64,000 nucleotides of DNA from Phyllobacterium sophorae (GTDB lineage: Bacteria; Pseudomonadota; Alphaproteobacteria; Rhizobiales; Rhizobiaceae): NCBI RefSeq assembly GCF_003010965.1, contig NZ_PGGM01000016.1:62001-126000 (forward strand), in the 5' to 3' direction. The position numbers were made by a program, and so were the translations under genes. A model generated the notes under the pieces. That model was not told the origin of the DNA. It saw only the letters and a program-made list of their open reading frames with translations, and made no database searches. Of the stretch, positions 35,316 through 44,352 are shown piece by piece; position 1 is the stretch's first letter, and every line of letters begins with the position of its first letter.

Positions 35316-37953
35316 CGATGATACCCCTGATTTCCGCACGGCAGGAGCCGCAATTGGTTCCGGCCTTCAACGTCTGTCCGATGGCTTCCACCGTATGGCA
35401 ACCCCCGCGGGCGGCGGCCGCAATCTCGTTCTTTCCAACCGAAAAACACGCGCAGACGATTGCGCCCTTGTCAGGCATGTTCTTGCCAGGCTTTCCTGCC
35501 AGAAGCTGATACCGCTGGTGTGCGTCAGCGAATTGCTGCATCAACTGTTCGCTCGCCCAACTACGCGAAACGGTGACCGGTTCGCGCGCTACATAGAGCA
35601 CACCTGCAAGTGTCTCACCTTCGAACGCCGCGATGCGGTGCTGACCCTGACGATGATCGTGATAGGCGAGCAGCGGAACATCGGCCTCGGTCTGGAATAG
35701 TTGCTGAGCGAATGAACTCCAATCCCTGGGCTGCTCGCAGCTTGCCAGCTCGAGCCGGAAACCCGCCTGTGTTCGTGCGAGCGCCCAATAGTCTTCGACG
35801 GATGCAGGCTTTTCGCGCATGACTGCAAAGCCATACCAGCGAGCCTGAAATGACCTGACAGCAACATTTGCCATTTTGAGCGCAGGTTGACCGGATACCG
35901 GATCAAGGTTTGCGGTCACCAACGTATCCACGCGCGCCTTGCTGGCAAATTGCCCGGTCCAGTGCATTGGCACGAAGACATTGCCCCGCGCCTGCCGGTC
36001 GGTAAGCAAAGCCCGGACGATAATTGCGCCATGGTCGTTTGCGAGCCTTACCAGGGTCGCGTCGCCAATACCCAGCTCCGCTGCGTCGAGGGGGTGAATT
36101 TCGGCAAAGGGCTCGGCGAAATGGCTGGAAAGACGCGCGCTCTTTCCTGTGCGCGTCATCGTGTGCCAGTGATCCCTTACACGCCCCGTATTCAGGACAA
36201 ACGGGTATCGGGGGTCGGATGCTTCATCATTCGCAGGATGCACCGCGACAAGACGCGCGCGACGGTCCGGCGTGTAGAAGTCCCCGTCAGCGAAGAACCG
36301 TTGCTCCGATGCTGATTTCCCACGTTCTTGCGGCCACTGAAATGGCTGCAGAGCATTATAACCCTCTCCCGATATGGCAGCATGTGCGCTGATGTCGAAA
36401 TCACGGCCGCCACGATTGCCGGTTCCCGACAGTGCCGCATGTTCTGCGAAAATCTGCGAGGGGTTTTCATAGGCAAAGCTAGTCGCAAAACCCATGCGCC
36501 TGGCGACCTGTGTGACCATCCACCAATCCGGCTTCGCCTCGCCCGGTAGCGGTAGGAAGGGACGCTGCCGGCTGATCCGCCGTTCGGAGTTGGTGACCGT
36601 ACCGTCCTTTTCGCCCCAAGCGGCTGCGGGGAGAAGCACATGCGCATGGCGCGTCGTATCAGTCACCGCGTTGATGTCAGATACCACAACGAAAGGACAG
36701 GCCTTCAATGCTTCAACGATGAGATCGGCTTCCGGCATTGAATCGACGGGATTGGTCGCCATGATCCACAGCGCCTTCACCTTTCCTTCCCGCACCGCAT
36801 CGAAGAGATCAACGGCCTTCAGCCCCGGCCTGCAGGCTATCGTTGGCGACGCCCAGAACTCCTGAACCAGCTGACGGTGATCTTCGTCTTCCAGATGCAT
36901 ATGGCTCGCCAGCATATTGGCGAGGCCGCCAACCTCGCGGCCGCCCATGGCATTGGGCTGGCCGGTAACCGAAAACGGCCCCATGCCCGGACGGCCGATG
37001 CGGCCTGTCGCCAGATGACAGTTGATGATGGCGTTGACCTTGTCTGTTCCACTTGTGGACTGATTCACACCCTGACTATAGATCGTCACGCAGCGCTCGG
37101 TCCGCGTGACCAGCGCGAAGAACTCGCGCAGTTCCTCCGGGGAAAGCCCCGTGCGTGCGGAGATGCTACGCAGATCATGGTTCTTGGCAATTGCCAGCGC
37201 TGCGTCGAAACCTGAGGTGTACCTGTCCAGATAGGTTCGATCCACTGCGCCTTGCGCGGCGAGGTAACCGAGCAACCCGACGAAAAGGGCCGTATCTCCG
37301 TCCGGCTTGATCTTCAAATGCATGTCCGCAATATCTGCGGTCATGGTCCGGCGTGGATCGATGAGTACAATGCGCATATGCGGACGCCTGGCCTTGGCTG
37401 CCGCGATACGCTGGTAAAGCACCGGATGACACCAGGCCAAATTCGAACCGGTGAGCACGATGAGATCGGCCAGTTCCAAGTCCTCATAGGTGCCGGGAAC
37501 GGTATCCGAACCGAAGGCACGGCGATGACCGGCCACGGAAGACGACATGCACAGACGCGAGTTGGTGTCGATATTGGCGGAGCCGATGAAACCTTTCATC
37601 AGCTTGTTGGCAACATAGTAGTCTTCCGTCAAAAGCTGGCCGGAAACGTAGAATGCCACGCTGTCCGGCCCGTGCTCCCTGATCGTTTCGGCGAAACGGC
37701 CTGCTACCAGATCAAGCGCCGTGTCCCAGCTTGCAGGCTCGCCCTCTATCCGCGGTTCGAGCAGCCTTCCTTCCAGATCGACGGTCTCGCCAAGAGCGGA
37801 GCCTTTCGAGCAAAGACGCCCGAAATTGGCGGGGTGATGGGGGTCGCCCGCAATGCCAATGACTCCGCTCTCCTCCCTGGTGGCGAGAACGCCGCAGCCT
37901 ACCCCGCAATAAGGGCAGGTGGTGCGAACACTGGTGGGAGAATCGCTTTCCAT
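35287..37953 (-). CDS. nasA: Assimilatory nitrate reductase, molybdopterin type
   Basis: 888 residues. N-terminal [4Fe-4S] ligands CPYCGVGCGVL...CSKG, followed by the molybdopterin domain and a molydopterin-binding C-terminal barrel (around HPANDEASDPRYPFVLNTGR). The last 60 residues form a BFD-like [2Fe-2S] domain: CACFSVGKNEI and TNCGSC. It reduces nitrate to nitrite in the cytosol. It is the fourth gene of narK-nirB-nirD-nasA-cysG, five bases after nirD. The added BFD-like domain is typical of NADH-linked bacterial NasA. Confidence 0.95.
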   Translation of the reverse strand: MESDSPTSVRTTCPYCGVGCGVLATREESGVIGIAGDPHHPANFGRLCSKGSALGETVDLEGRLLEPRIEGEPASWDTALDLVAGRFAETIREHGPDSVAFYVSGQLLTEDYYVANKLMKGFIGSANIDTNSRLCMSSSVAGHRRAFGSDTVPGTYEDLELADLIVLTGSNLAWCHPVLYQRIAAAKARRPHMRIVLIDPRRTMTADIADMHLKIKPDGDTALFVGLLGYLAAQGAVDRTYLDRYTSGFDAALAIAKNHDLRSISARTGLSPEELREFFALVTRTERCVTIYSQGVNQSTSGTDKVNAIINCHLATGRIGRPGMGPFSVTGQPNAMGGREVGGLANMLASHMHLEDEDHRQLVQEFWASPTIACRPGLKAVDLFDAVREGKVKALWIMATNPVDSMPEADLIVEALKACPFVVVSDINAVTDTTRHAHVLLPAAAWGEKDGTVTNSERRISRQRPFLPLPGEAKPDWWMVTQVARRMGFATSFAYENPSQIFAEHAALSGTGNRGGRDFDISAHAAISGEGYNALQPFQWPQERGKSASEQRFFADGDFYTPDRRARLVAVHPANDEASDPRYPFVLNTGRVRDHWHTMTRTGKSARLSSHFAEPFAEIHPLDAAELGIGDATLVRLANDHGAIIVRALLTDRQARGNVFVPMHWTGQFASKARVDTLVTANLDPVSGQPALKMANVAVRSFQARWYGFAVMREKPASVEDYWALARTQAGFRLELASCEQPRDWSSFAQQLFQTEADVPLLAYHDHRQGQHRIAAFEGETLAGVLYVAREPVTVSRSWASEQLMQQFADAHQRYQLLAGKPGKNMPDKGAIVCACFSVGKNEIAAAARGGCHTVEAIGQTLKAGTNCGSCRAEIRGIIDANIVEAAE

Positions 37954-37958
37954 AAGGT

Positions 37959-38291
37959 CTATTCCGCCGCTACGGCGGCAAGTTCGAGCAGTGCAAGGAT
38001 CCGGTCACCATCGAGCTTGATGGCAATGGTCCTGACGCTTCCCTCGTCGGCGCCGAGAGCCTTGCCGGTTTCTAGCGAAATCACCCAATTGTGCAGTGGA
38101 CACGTCACGGCGGCTCCGTGCACAATGCCTTGGCTGAGTGGTCCACCCTTGTGCGGACAATGGTCGTCAATGGCGAAAATCTGATCTTCCATGGTCCGAA
38201 AGACGGCGATCTTGCCTTGCGGCGTCTTTACGCAGCGCGCGCCCCGGCGCGGAATATCGTTAATCGATCCGATTTCAATCCAGTCATTCAT
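37959..38291 (-). CDS. nirD: Nitrite reductase small subunit
   Basis: 110 residues from ATG 38291; the upstream frame lacks family residues. A Rieske-like fold with DHCPHKGGPLS and CPLHNWVISL, containing C-x-H and C-x2-H type motifs (here present: DHCPH and CPLHNW). Many NirD proteins lack the iron-sulfur ligands, but here both pairs are retained. It partners NirB in NADH-dependent reduction of nitrite to ammonium. Five bases separate it from each neighbour. Confidence 0.93.
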   Translation of the reverse strand: MNDWIEIGSINDIPRRGARCVKTPQGKIAVFRTMEDQIFAIDDHCPHKGGPLSQGIVHGAAVTCPLHNWVISLETGKALGADEGSVRTIAIKLDGDRILALLELAAVAAE

Positions 38292-38296
38292 GACGC

Positions 38297-40750
38297 TCAC
38301 TCCGCTGCCTGGTGAAAGCCGATGGTGGCCATGGGCTGGAATTCGTGTTTGTCGACACCCGACACACGCTCCGACCATGGGTCGACCTGGGCGAACTTCT
38401 GGCTGAAAACAAACCGGTCAAAATAGGCCTTGCGCTTTTGCGCATCACCCATGATCTGGCGGCGAATTTCATCAAGGCCGACACGCTTCGCCCATTTGTA
38501 GATGCGCTCAAGATAGCGGCCCTGCTCGCGGTACATCTGCGTCAACGCCACGACATGCTCCAGGGCCTCATCCTCGGTTTTCACCAGACCGAGAACCTCG
38601 GTCCCCTTGATATCGAGACCGGCGGCTCCAGCGAAATGGATCTCGTAGCCCGAATCGACACAGATAATGCCGACATCCTTGCAAGTAGCTTCGGCGCAAT
38701 TGCGTGGACAGCCGGAGACAGCCATCTTGACCTTGGCTGGCGTCCAGGATCCCCACATGAACTTCTCTATGCGGATACCAAGGCCGGTAGAATCCTGTGT
38801 ACCGAAACGGCACCAGTCCGTGCCGACGCAGGTCTTTACGGTACGCAGGCCCTTGGCATAGGCCTGACCCGACACGAATCCGGCCTTGCCGAGATCAGCC
38901 CAGACGGCGGGCAGATCCTCTTTCTTGATGCCCAGCATGTCGATACGCTGACCGCCGGTCACCTTCACCGCAGGTATGTCGAACTTGTCGACGACATCGG
39001 CTATGGCGCGGAGTTCCTTGGAGTTGGTCACACCGCCCCACATGCGCGGCACCACGGAATAAGTGCCATCCTTCTGGATATTGGCGTGAACCCGCTCATT
39101 GATGAAGCGTGACTGATAATCATCCGCATATTCATCCGGCCAATCAGCCACAAGATAGTAGTTCAATGCCGGACGGCACTTGGCGCAGCCGCAGGAGGTT
39201 TTCCATTCGAGTTCCTGCATGACTTCCGGAATCGATTTCAGCTGCTTGGCCTTGATCAAACGGCGAACATCGTCATGGCTGAGGCTCGTGCAACTGCACA
39301 TCGGTGTGACTGCAGCGGGATTGTAGGTATCGCCGAGTGTGAGCGACAGAAGCTGCTCGACGAGACCCGTACAACTACCGCACGAAGCGGAAGCCTTGGT
39401 ATGGGCGCGTACATCGTCGAGCGACGTCAGCCCTTTTCCGGTGATTGCACCGGTTATTTTACCTTTACAAACGCCGTTGCAACCGCAGATTTCTGCATCA
39501 TCTGGCAAGGCTGCAACGGCCGCCATAGGGTCCAGTGGGGACCCTCCCTGATAGGACTGGCCGAAAATCAGGGTGTCGCGCATCTCCGAAATATCGGTAC
39601 GCTTCTTGGTGAGATCATGGAACCATGCACCATCGGAGGTTTCGCCGTAAAGGACAGTGCCGATAATACGGTCGTCCTTGAGGACAAGACGCTTGTAAAT
39701 GCCTGCAGAAGCATCGCGCAATACGATTTCCTGACGATCGTCGCCCTCGCCGAGATCGCCGACCGAAAAGACGTTGATGCCGGTAACCTTCAGCTTGGTC
39801 GGCGTCTCGCTATGAACAAAGGCGGCGTCGCCGTTTCCTGCAAGCTGCGCCGCCACGACTCGCGCCATTTCATAGAGCGGCGCGACGAGGCCGTAGCATT
39901 GCCCGCCCACTTCTGCGCATTCTCCGATGGCAAAGATATCCGGATCGGAAGTGCGCATGCCGGCATCGGTGACAATGCCGCGATTGAATTCAAGCCCGGC
40001 TTCCTTGGCAAGCGCGCCATTGGGCCGGATACCGACGGCCATTACTACAAGATCTGCAGGCAGCACCGTGCCATCGGCAAGCAACACCCCCTCGACCTTC
40101 TTCTCACCAATAATCTCCTTGGTGCTGGCCTTGGTCATGACTCGGATGCCGCGTTGTTCGACTGCCTTTTCCAGGAGGTAGCCCGCTGCCGGATCGAGCT
40201 GGCGCTCCATCAATGTCGGCATGACGTGCAGGACCGTCACATCCATATCGCGGGATTTGAGGCCCGCAGCCGCTTCGAGGCCAAGCAATCCGCCGCCGAT
40301 TACAATGGCCCGAGCCCGCGACTGCGCAGCGAGCAGCATGGCCCTGACGTCGTCGAGATCGCGATAGGTCAGAACACCGGGGAGATTGTTACCGGGCACC
40401 GGCAGGATAAAGGGAGAAGAACCGGTGGCAATCAGCAGCTTGTCGTAGGATTCGGTTGTACCCGCGTCGGAAGTAACTGTTTTGGCCGCACGGTCGATAT
40501 TGACGACTTTATGGCCCTTATACAGCATGATCCCGTGCTTGATGTACCAGCCATCCCCGTGGATGATGATTTCCTCGAATTCCTTTTCGCCGGAAAGCAC
40601 GGGCGACAGCATGATCCGATCATAATTGACACGCGGTTCGGCGTTGAAAATCGTGACGTCATAGGCGTCGGGCGCCAGCTCGAACAGGTGTTCGAGCGCT
40701 CGGCCCGGCGCCATGCCATTGCCGACAATGATGAGCTTCTGTTTTTTCAT
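38297..40750 (-). CDS. nirB: NADH-dependent nitrite reductase large subunit
   Basis: 817 residues from ATG 40750 (MKKQKLIIVGNGMAPGRA); an open extension to 40873 is rejected. FAD/NAD domain at 1-290, BFD-like [2Fe-2S] domains around residues 425-545 (CGCNGVCKG, CGSCTG, then SCGCAKCR), and the siroheme-[4Fe-4S] domain with C-x5-C (TCVGTDWCRFG) and C-x3-C (SGCPRNCAEA). Six-electron reduction of nitrite to ammonium in the cytosol. It depends on the downstream CysG for siroheme. Confidence 0.96.
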   Translation of the reverse strand: MKKQKLIIVGNGMAPGRALEHLFELAPDAYDVTIFNAEPRVNYDRIMLSPVLSGEKEFEEIIIHGDGWYIKHGIMLYKGHKVVNIDRAAKTVTSDAGTTESYDKLLIATGSSPFILPVPGNNLPGVLTYRDLDDVRAMLLAAQSRARAIVIGGGLLGLEAAAGLKSRDMDVTVLHVMPTLMERQLDPAAGYLLEKAVEQRGIRVMTKASTKEIIGEKKVEGVLLADGTVLPADLVVMAVGIRPNGALAKEAGLEFNRGIVTDAGMRTSDPDIFAIGECAEVGGQCYGLVAPLYEMARVVAAQLAGNGDAAFVHSETPTKLKVTGINVFSVGDLGEGDDRQEIVLRDASAGIYKRLVLKDDRIIGTVLYGETSDGAWFHDLTKKRTDISEMRDTLIFGQSYQGGSPLDPMAAVAALPDDAEICGCNGVCKGKITGAITGKGLTSLDDVRAHTKASASCGSCTGLVEQLLSLTLGDTYNPAAVTPMCSCTSLSHDDVRRLIKAKQLKSIPEVMQELEWKTSCGCAKCRPALNYYLVADWPDEYADDYQSRFINERVHANIQKDGTYSVVPRMWGGVTNSKELRAIADVVDKFDIPAVKVTGGQRIDMLGIKKEDLPAVWADLGKAGFVSGQAYAKGLRTVKTCVGTDWCRFGTQDSTGLGIRIEKFMWGSWTPAKVKMAVSGCPRNCAEATCKDVGIICVDSGYEIHFAGAAGLDIKGTEVLGLVKTEDEALEHVVALTQMYREQGRYLERIYKWAKRVGLDEIRRQIMGDAQKRKAYFDRFVFSQKFAQVDPWSERVSGVDKHEFQPMATIGFHQAAE

Positions 40751-40773
40751 GAGTATGTTTCCGATACCGATAT

Positions 40774-42018
40774 TCAAGCGAAGGCAGGGCGTTGCATTTG
40801 CCGGATGGAGACATGCATCCAGATGAGAGAGATCGCGACGATAAGGAAGAGCAGCATGAAGCAGCTCGACCACAGGCCCGTCAGGTCTTTCATTAGCCCG
40901 AACGCGATCGGGAGGATGAAGCCTCCAAGCCCACCAACCATGCCGACGACACCGCCGACAGCGCCCACACTGTTGGGGTAGTAGGCCGGGATATGCTTGT
41001 AGACCGCAGCCTTGCCGAGGCTCATGAAAAAGCCGAGGACAAAGATCACGGCAACGAACACAGTTGGCGTTATGGCCAGAGGCACTGGTTGCGAGGCTTG
41101 CGCGGCCGGCAGCGAGAGAATGAGAGTGGCTACGCCCCCGGCGGCAAGTGTCATATACATAACCTTGCGCGCGCCGATCTTGTCGGAGAGGACACCGCCA
41201 TAGGCGCGGAAAATGCTGCCAGGGATCGAATAGGCTGCAGCGAGCATGCCTGCTGCTTCGATTCCAAATCCATAGACGCCGACGAGGTAGCGCGGGAGCC
41301 AGAGCGCAAGGGCGACAAAGCCCCCAAAGGCAAAGAAGTAATAGAGCGAGAAACGCCAGACACGAAGATCTTTCAGGGGTGCCAGCTCATGGAGAAAACT
41401 CTTTGGCCGGTCTTTACCACGCGCGCGCGCCCGGTAAGCCGGATCGTCTGTCGTCGTGAACCAGAATACGATTGCCATGACGACAAGAGCAGCAGCCCAT
41501 ATTTCGGCGACCGCTTGCCATCCGAAAGCAACAAGGACAAGTGGGGCGAGAAACTTGGTGACAGCGGCACCAACATTGCCAGCACCGAAGATGCCAAGCG
41601 CGGTGCCTTGTTTATTCGGCGGAAAGAAGGGAGATACATAAGCAACACCAACGGCAAACGACCCACCCGCAATGCCGACGCCGAGACCGGCAATCAGCAT
41701 TTCTGGATAGGTTCTTGCGTAGGCGAGGAGGAACGTAGCGAGCGCGGCCGCCAGCATCGTAACCGTGTAGACAACCCGTCCGCCATAACGGCTGGTCCAC
41801 ACACCCAGCACGACGCGGATGACCGATCCCGTCAAGATCGGCATGCCGACAAGAAGTCCAAACTCCGCTTCGCTGAGATTGAGTTCCTGTTTGATACGAA
41901 TGCCGATGATCGAAAAGATCGTCCACACGGCAAAACAGATCGTGAATGCAGTAGTTGATATCCACAGGGCTCGCTGCGACTCTCCTGCTTCAATACCCAT
42001 TGGCAGATTGTCTTTCAT
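40774..42018 (-). CDS. narK: Nitrate/nitrite transporter, MFS
   Basis: 414 residues from ATG 42018, which has GAGG upstream; a TTG at 42030 is possible. Twelve membrane segments; the nitrate-porter signatures are seen as GVGIAGGSFAVGVAYVSPFFPPNKQGTALGIFGAGNVGAA and GFFMSLGKAAVYKHIP. Belongs to the NarK/NasA type. First gene of the assimilatory operon, behind a sigma-54 promoter and ANTAR-type leader at 42019-42217. Uptake of nitrate with possible nitrite exchange. Confidence 0.93.
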   Translation of the reverse strand: MKDNLPMGIEAGESQRALWISTTAFTICFAVWTIFSIIGIRIKQELNLSEAEFGLLVGMPILTGSVIRVVLGVWTSRYGGRVVYTVTMLAAALATFLLAYARTYPEMLIAGLGVGIAGGSFAVGVAYVSPFFPPNKQGTALGIFGAGNVGAAVTKFLAPLVLVAFGWQAVAEIWAAALVVMAIVFWFTTTDDPAYRARARGKDRPKSFLHELAPLKDLRVWRFSLYYFFAFGGFVALALWLPRYLVGVYGFGIEAAGMLAAAYSIPGSIFRAYGGVLSDKIGARKVMYMTLAAGGVATLILSLPAAQASQPVPLAITPTVFVAVIFVLGFFMSLGKAAVYKHIPAYYPNSVGAVGGVVGMVGGLGGFILPIAFGLMKDLTGLWSSCFMLLFLIVAISLIWMHVSIRQMQRPAFA

Positions 42019-42192
42019 CGTGATCCTCAAACGCTTCGGCCTTTTGCAGCCGGTTCAGCCAATAAAAAAACGCCGCTGGATGAAGCGTATTCCCCAGAAC
42101 CAGACTGGTGGAACGAACTTGCCAAGCGACGTCGATGTCTTTGAAGCACCCGATGCCGGTGCCTGCGGTTCCTGTCATCATTGACGGAACAG
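42019..42192 (-). promoter_or_regulatory. NasT-target (ANTAR) leader of the nitrate operon
   Basis: The predicted transcript starts near 42192. P1 (42168-42190, minus strand) has an 8-base-pair stem GTTCCGTC / GAC(a)GGAAC with one bulged A and hexaloop AATGAT. P2 (42123-42143) has GAC / GTC closing hexaloop ATCGAC, with a second helix CAA/TTG below. Both loops have A at position 1 and G at position 4, the requirement for ANTAR proteins. A short hairpin and a run of seven T (42064-42090) follow before narK. This is the expected arrangement for NasT antitermination. Confidence 0.8.
42064..42090 (-). terminator. Leader terminator in front of narK
   Basis: On the minus strand CGCT-TCATCC-AGCG followed by GCG and seven T. 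The stem is short, and an alternative ACGC/GCGT pairing exists. Its position between the second ANTAR hairpin and the narK start fits a conditional terminator. Confidence 0.55.
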
Positions 42193-42201
42193 AAATAGTT
42201 A

Positions 42202-42217
42202 TGCAAACCGCGTGCCA
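42202..42217 (-). promoter_or_regulatory. Sigma-54 (RpoN) promoter of the nitrate operon
   Basis: On the minus strand TGGCACG-CGGT-TTGCA: the -24 GG and -12 GC are 10 bases apart, and every consensus base of TGGCACG-N4-TTGC is present. It predicts a start near 42192, two bases before the first ANTAR hairpin. Control by a nitrogen-sensing activator such as NtrC is implied. Confidence 0.85.
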
Positions 42218-42317
42218 GTTTGACGGAGAAAATATAACTTGTTGTTATTCAATGGTTATTTAACTAAGTAGCCGTCAGGCTAAGTGGCGTAGTCGGGAAT
42301 CCAAAGCGAGCCATTTG

Positions 42318-42361
42318 TGCAATTGCATCAAAGCCATGCCAATTTATTGTGCAGAGCACAA
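42318..42361. promoter_or_regulatory. Two dyads upstream of the sigma-54 promoter
   Basis: TGCAATTGCA (42318-42327) and ATTGTGC-AGA-GCACAAT (42346-42362) lie about 130 and 160 bases upstream of the predicted narK start, the distance at which enhancer sites for sigma-54 activators usually sit. The second is also followed by T6 on the plus strand, so it could instead be a terminator-like hairpin at the nasS 3' end. Confidence 0.45.
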
Positions 42362-42374
42362 TTTTTTGCCACGC

Positions 42375-43664
42375 TCAAATCTCATTTGGGGCAACCGAAC
42401 GTGTATCCAGGCTGGCGATATCAAACCCCTGCAGATAACCGGCAATACGCTGCGGATCGAATACAGCACCGTCGATAAATCCGTCATCGGTCGCATTGCC
42501 CTCGATCCGCAGATCATCGGATGGAATATCGGAACGCGGGCCCAAAGCATGCCGATACAGGTCTGGACGAAAGGCTGAGGACACTTGCTGGCTGGTCTCC
42601 GGCGAATAGGCCACCTGCCCCCACCGCACCATCTGGCTGAATATCCATTGCGCCTGACTGATCCAGGGGAAATTGGCACCTTCACGATGGAAGGAAAAAT
42701 ACTCCGGAACGGTCCGATCGGTTCCATCAGGATCTGTTGTAAATCTGCCGAGCAAGACGCGGTGCACAATGTCGAATGGCGCATCCAGATAGCGCGGTTC
42801 AGCGAGTACGTGCCCCAGTTCGCTCCGATTATCGGAAACATCGCACCAGGCTGCCGCGCGATCGAGCGCGACGAGCAACCGTGACAAGATCTCCGGATTC
42901 TGCGCGGCCCATTCGGGCCGCATTCCGATGACTTTTTCCGGACTTGATGGCCAGATGTCTTCCTTGACCGCAACGATCCGGCCGACATCCCGCGCTACCG
43001 CCACCATGTTCCACGGCGCTCCCACGCAGAACCCATCGATTGCACCGGCCGACAAAGCATCCGATGTCATCGGCGGCGGAACGACGACGAGTTTCACATC
43101 ATGATCAGGATGAATGCCCCCCGCCGCCAGCCAGTACCGCAATTCGTAATTGTGCGACGAAAATGGATAAGTCATGCCCAGAACCGGTAGGGCCTCGCCC
43201 TTTTCCCGCATTTCCTCGATTACCAGCTTGAGCGCCTTGGCATTGGCAAGCGCATCCTCATGCCCGGTCAAACCAGCCTTGGCTTGCATGCGGCGATAGA
43301 GCTGCACCGATAGTGTAATGGCGTTGCCACCACGGCCAAGGGAAAAGGGTGTGATCACCGGCGAGGGGTTGGAACCAAGTCCAAGCGCCGACGCAACGGG
43401 CATGGGTGCGAGCATATGTGCGATATCGAACTGCCGGAACGCCAGCCGGTCGCGTATATTGGCCCAGGAGACATCCTTGACCAGGTCAAGCTGAATGCCT
43501 TCACGTGCAGCGAAGCCGAATTCCGCGGCTGCTATGAGCACCGAGGCGTCGACAAGCGGAATGAATCCTGCACGAACCAGCCGCGTTCCTTCGCTGCGTA
43601 TCGCAGCTGGCATTGCGAGCCGGGCCCCATCGCTTCTTTCAATCCCAGTACGGATGAAACTCAT
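42375..43664 (-). CDS. nasS: Nitrate/nitrite sensor NasS (NrtA-like binding protein)
   Basis: 429 residues, no signal peptide, so cytosolic unlike the related NrtA/CmpA transport proteins. The periplasmic-binding fold contains VRAGFIPLVDASVLIAAAEFGF, FSLGRGGNAITLS, and TYPFSSHNYELRYWLAAGG, the nitrate-site block. Family knowledge: NasS holds NasT inactive until nitrate or nitrite binds. It sits eight bases after nasT and upstream of the operon they control. Confidence 0.9.
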   Translation of the reverse strand: MSFIRTGIERSDGARLAMPAAIRSEGTRLVRAGFIPLVDASVLIAAAEFGFAAREGIQLDLVKDVSWANIRDRLAFRQFDIAHMLAPMPVASALGLGSNPSPVITPFSLGRGGNAITLSVQLYRRMQAKAGLTGHEDALANAKALKLVIEEMREKGEALPVLGMTYPFSSHNYELRYWLAAGGIHPDHDVKLVVVPPPMTSDALSAGAIDGFCVGAPWNMVAVARDVGRIVAVKEDIWPSSPEKVIGMRPEWAAQNPEILSRLLVALDRAAAWCDVSDNRSELGHVLAEPRYLDAPFDIVHRVLLGRFTTDPDGTDRTVPEYFSFHREGANFPWISQAQWIFSQMVRWGQVAYSPETSQQVSSAFRPDLYRHALGPRSDIPSDDLRIEGNATDDGFIDGAVFDPQRIAGYLQGFDIASLDTRSVAPNEI

Positions 43665-43672
43665 GACTGCTC

Positions 43673-44260
43673 CTAACTTCCCAGAATTGCCGCGGCCATG
43701 ACGACGCTTTGCGCAATATCGGCAAGTTTTTTCTTCTCGTTCATTGCTGTCTGGCGCAAGAGCGCATAGGCCTCGTCTTCCGACAATTTTCGCGACTTCA
43801 TCAGAATGCCCTTGGCGCGTTCGATGATTTTCCGCTCTTCAAGCGCGCTTTTGGCATCTGCCAGTTCCTGCTGCAGCCGGCTGAATGCCTTGAAGCGGCT
43901 AACGGCCATATCGAGAATGGGCTTTACGCGCTCTTTCTTCAGGCCATCGACCACATAGGCCGAAACGCCCGCCTCCACCGCGGCTTCAATAGACGAACTA
44001 TCGGAACGATCGACAAACATGGCGATGGGTTTACGCACAGAACGCGTCAGTTGAAACAAATGCTCCAGCATGTCGCGGTTTGGCGTTTCGATATCGATGA
44101 CAATGACATCCGGGCTGATCACCTCGATCTGGCGTGCCAGTCCAACGATATCGTTGAGCACCACCACTTGATCATGCCCCGCCTCCCGCAACCCCTCTTC
44201 GATGATGGAGGCGCGTATGCGGTTTTCGTCAAAGATCATGATGGATAAGGCAGCCTTCAT
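43673..44260 (-). CDS. nasT: ANTAR antiterminator NasT
   Basis: 195 residues. An N-terminal receiver-like domain (about 1-125: SIMIFDENRIRASIIEEGLREAGH) is followed by a coiled-coil link and a C-terminal ANTAR domain (about 130-190: ALEERKIIERAKGILMKSRKLSEDEAYALLRQTAM). It binds paired hexaloop hairpins and prevents termination in nitrate-operon leaders; such hairpins are present at 42123-42190. It is released by NasS in response to nitrate. First gene of nasT-nasS. Confidence 0.95.
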   Translation of the reverse strand: MKAALSIMIFDENRIRASIIEEGLREAGHDQVVVLNDIVGLARQIEVISPDVIVIDIETPNRDMLEHLFQLTRSVRKPIAMFVDRSDSSSIEAAVEAGVSAYVVDGLKKERVKPILDMAVSRFKAFSRLQQELADAKSALEERKIIERAKGILMKSRKLSEDEAYALLRQTAMNEKKKLADIAQSVVMAAAILGS

Positions 44261-44352
44261 GCCTTATTTTTGCGCATGCATGAATATTGTGCAATGCTAC
44301 ATTCAGCCACAGTGGAAGAAATCCGCCCTTGAACCGGCGGCCCACTGGCCGT

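Noticed and set aside
37252..38184. 310-codon plus-strand open frame
   Set aside because: Antisense to nasA and nirD, both intact.
39275..40981. 568-codon plus-strand open frame
   Set aside because: It is antisense to nirB, whose domains are all recognisable; the translated sequence has no family features and is a by-product of GC-rich codon use.
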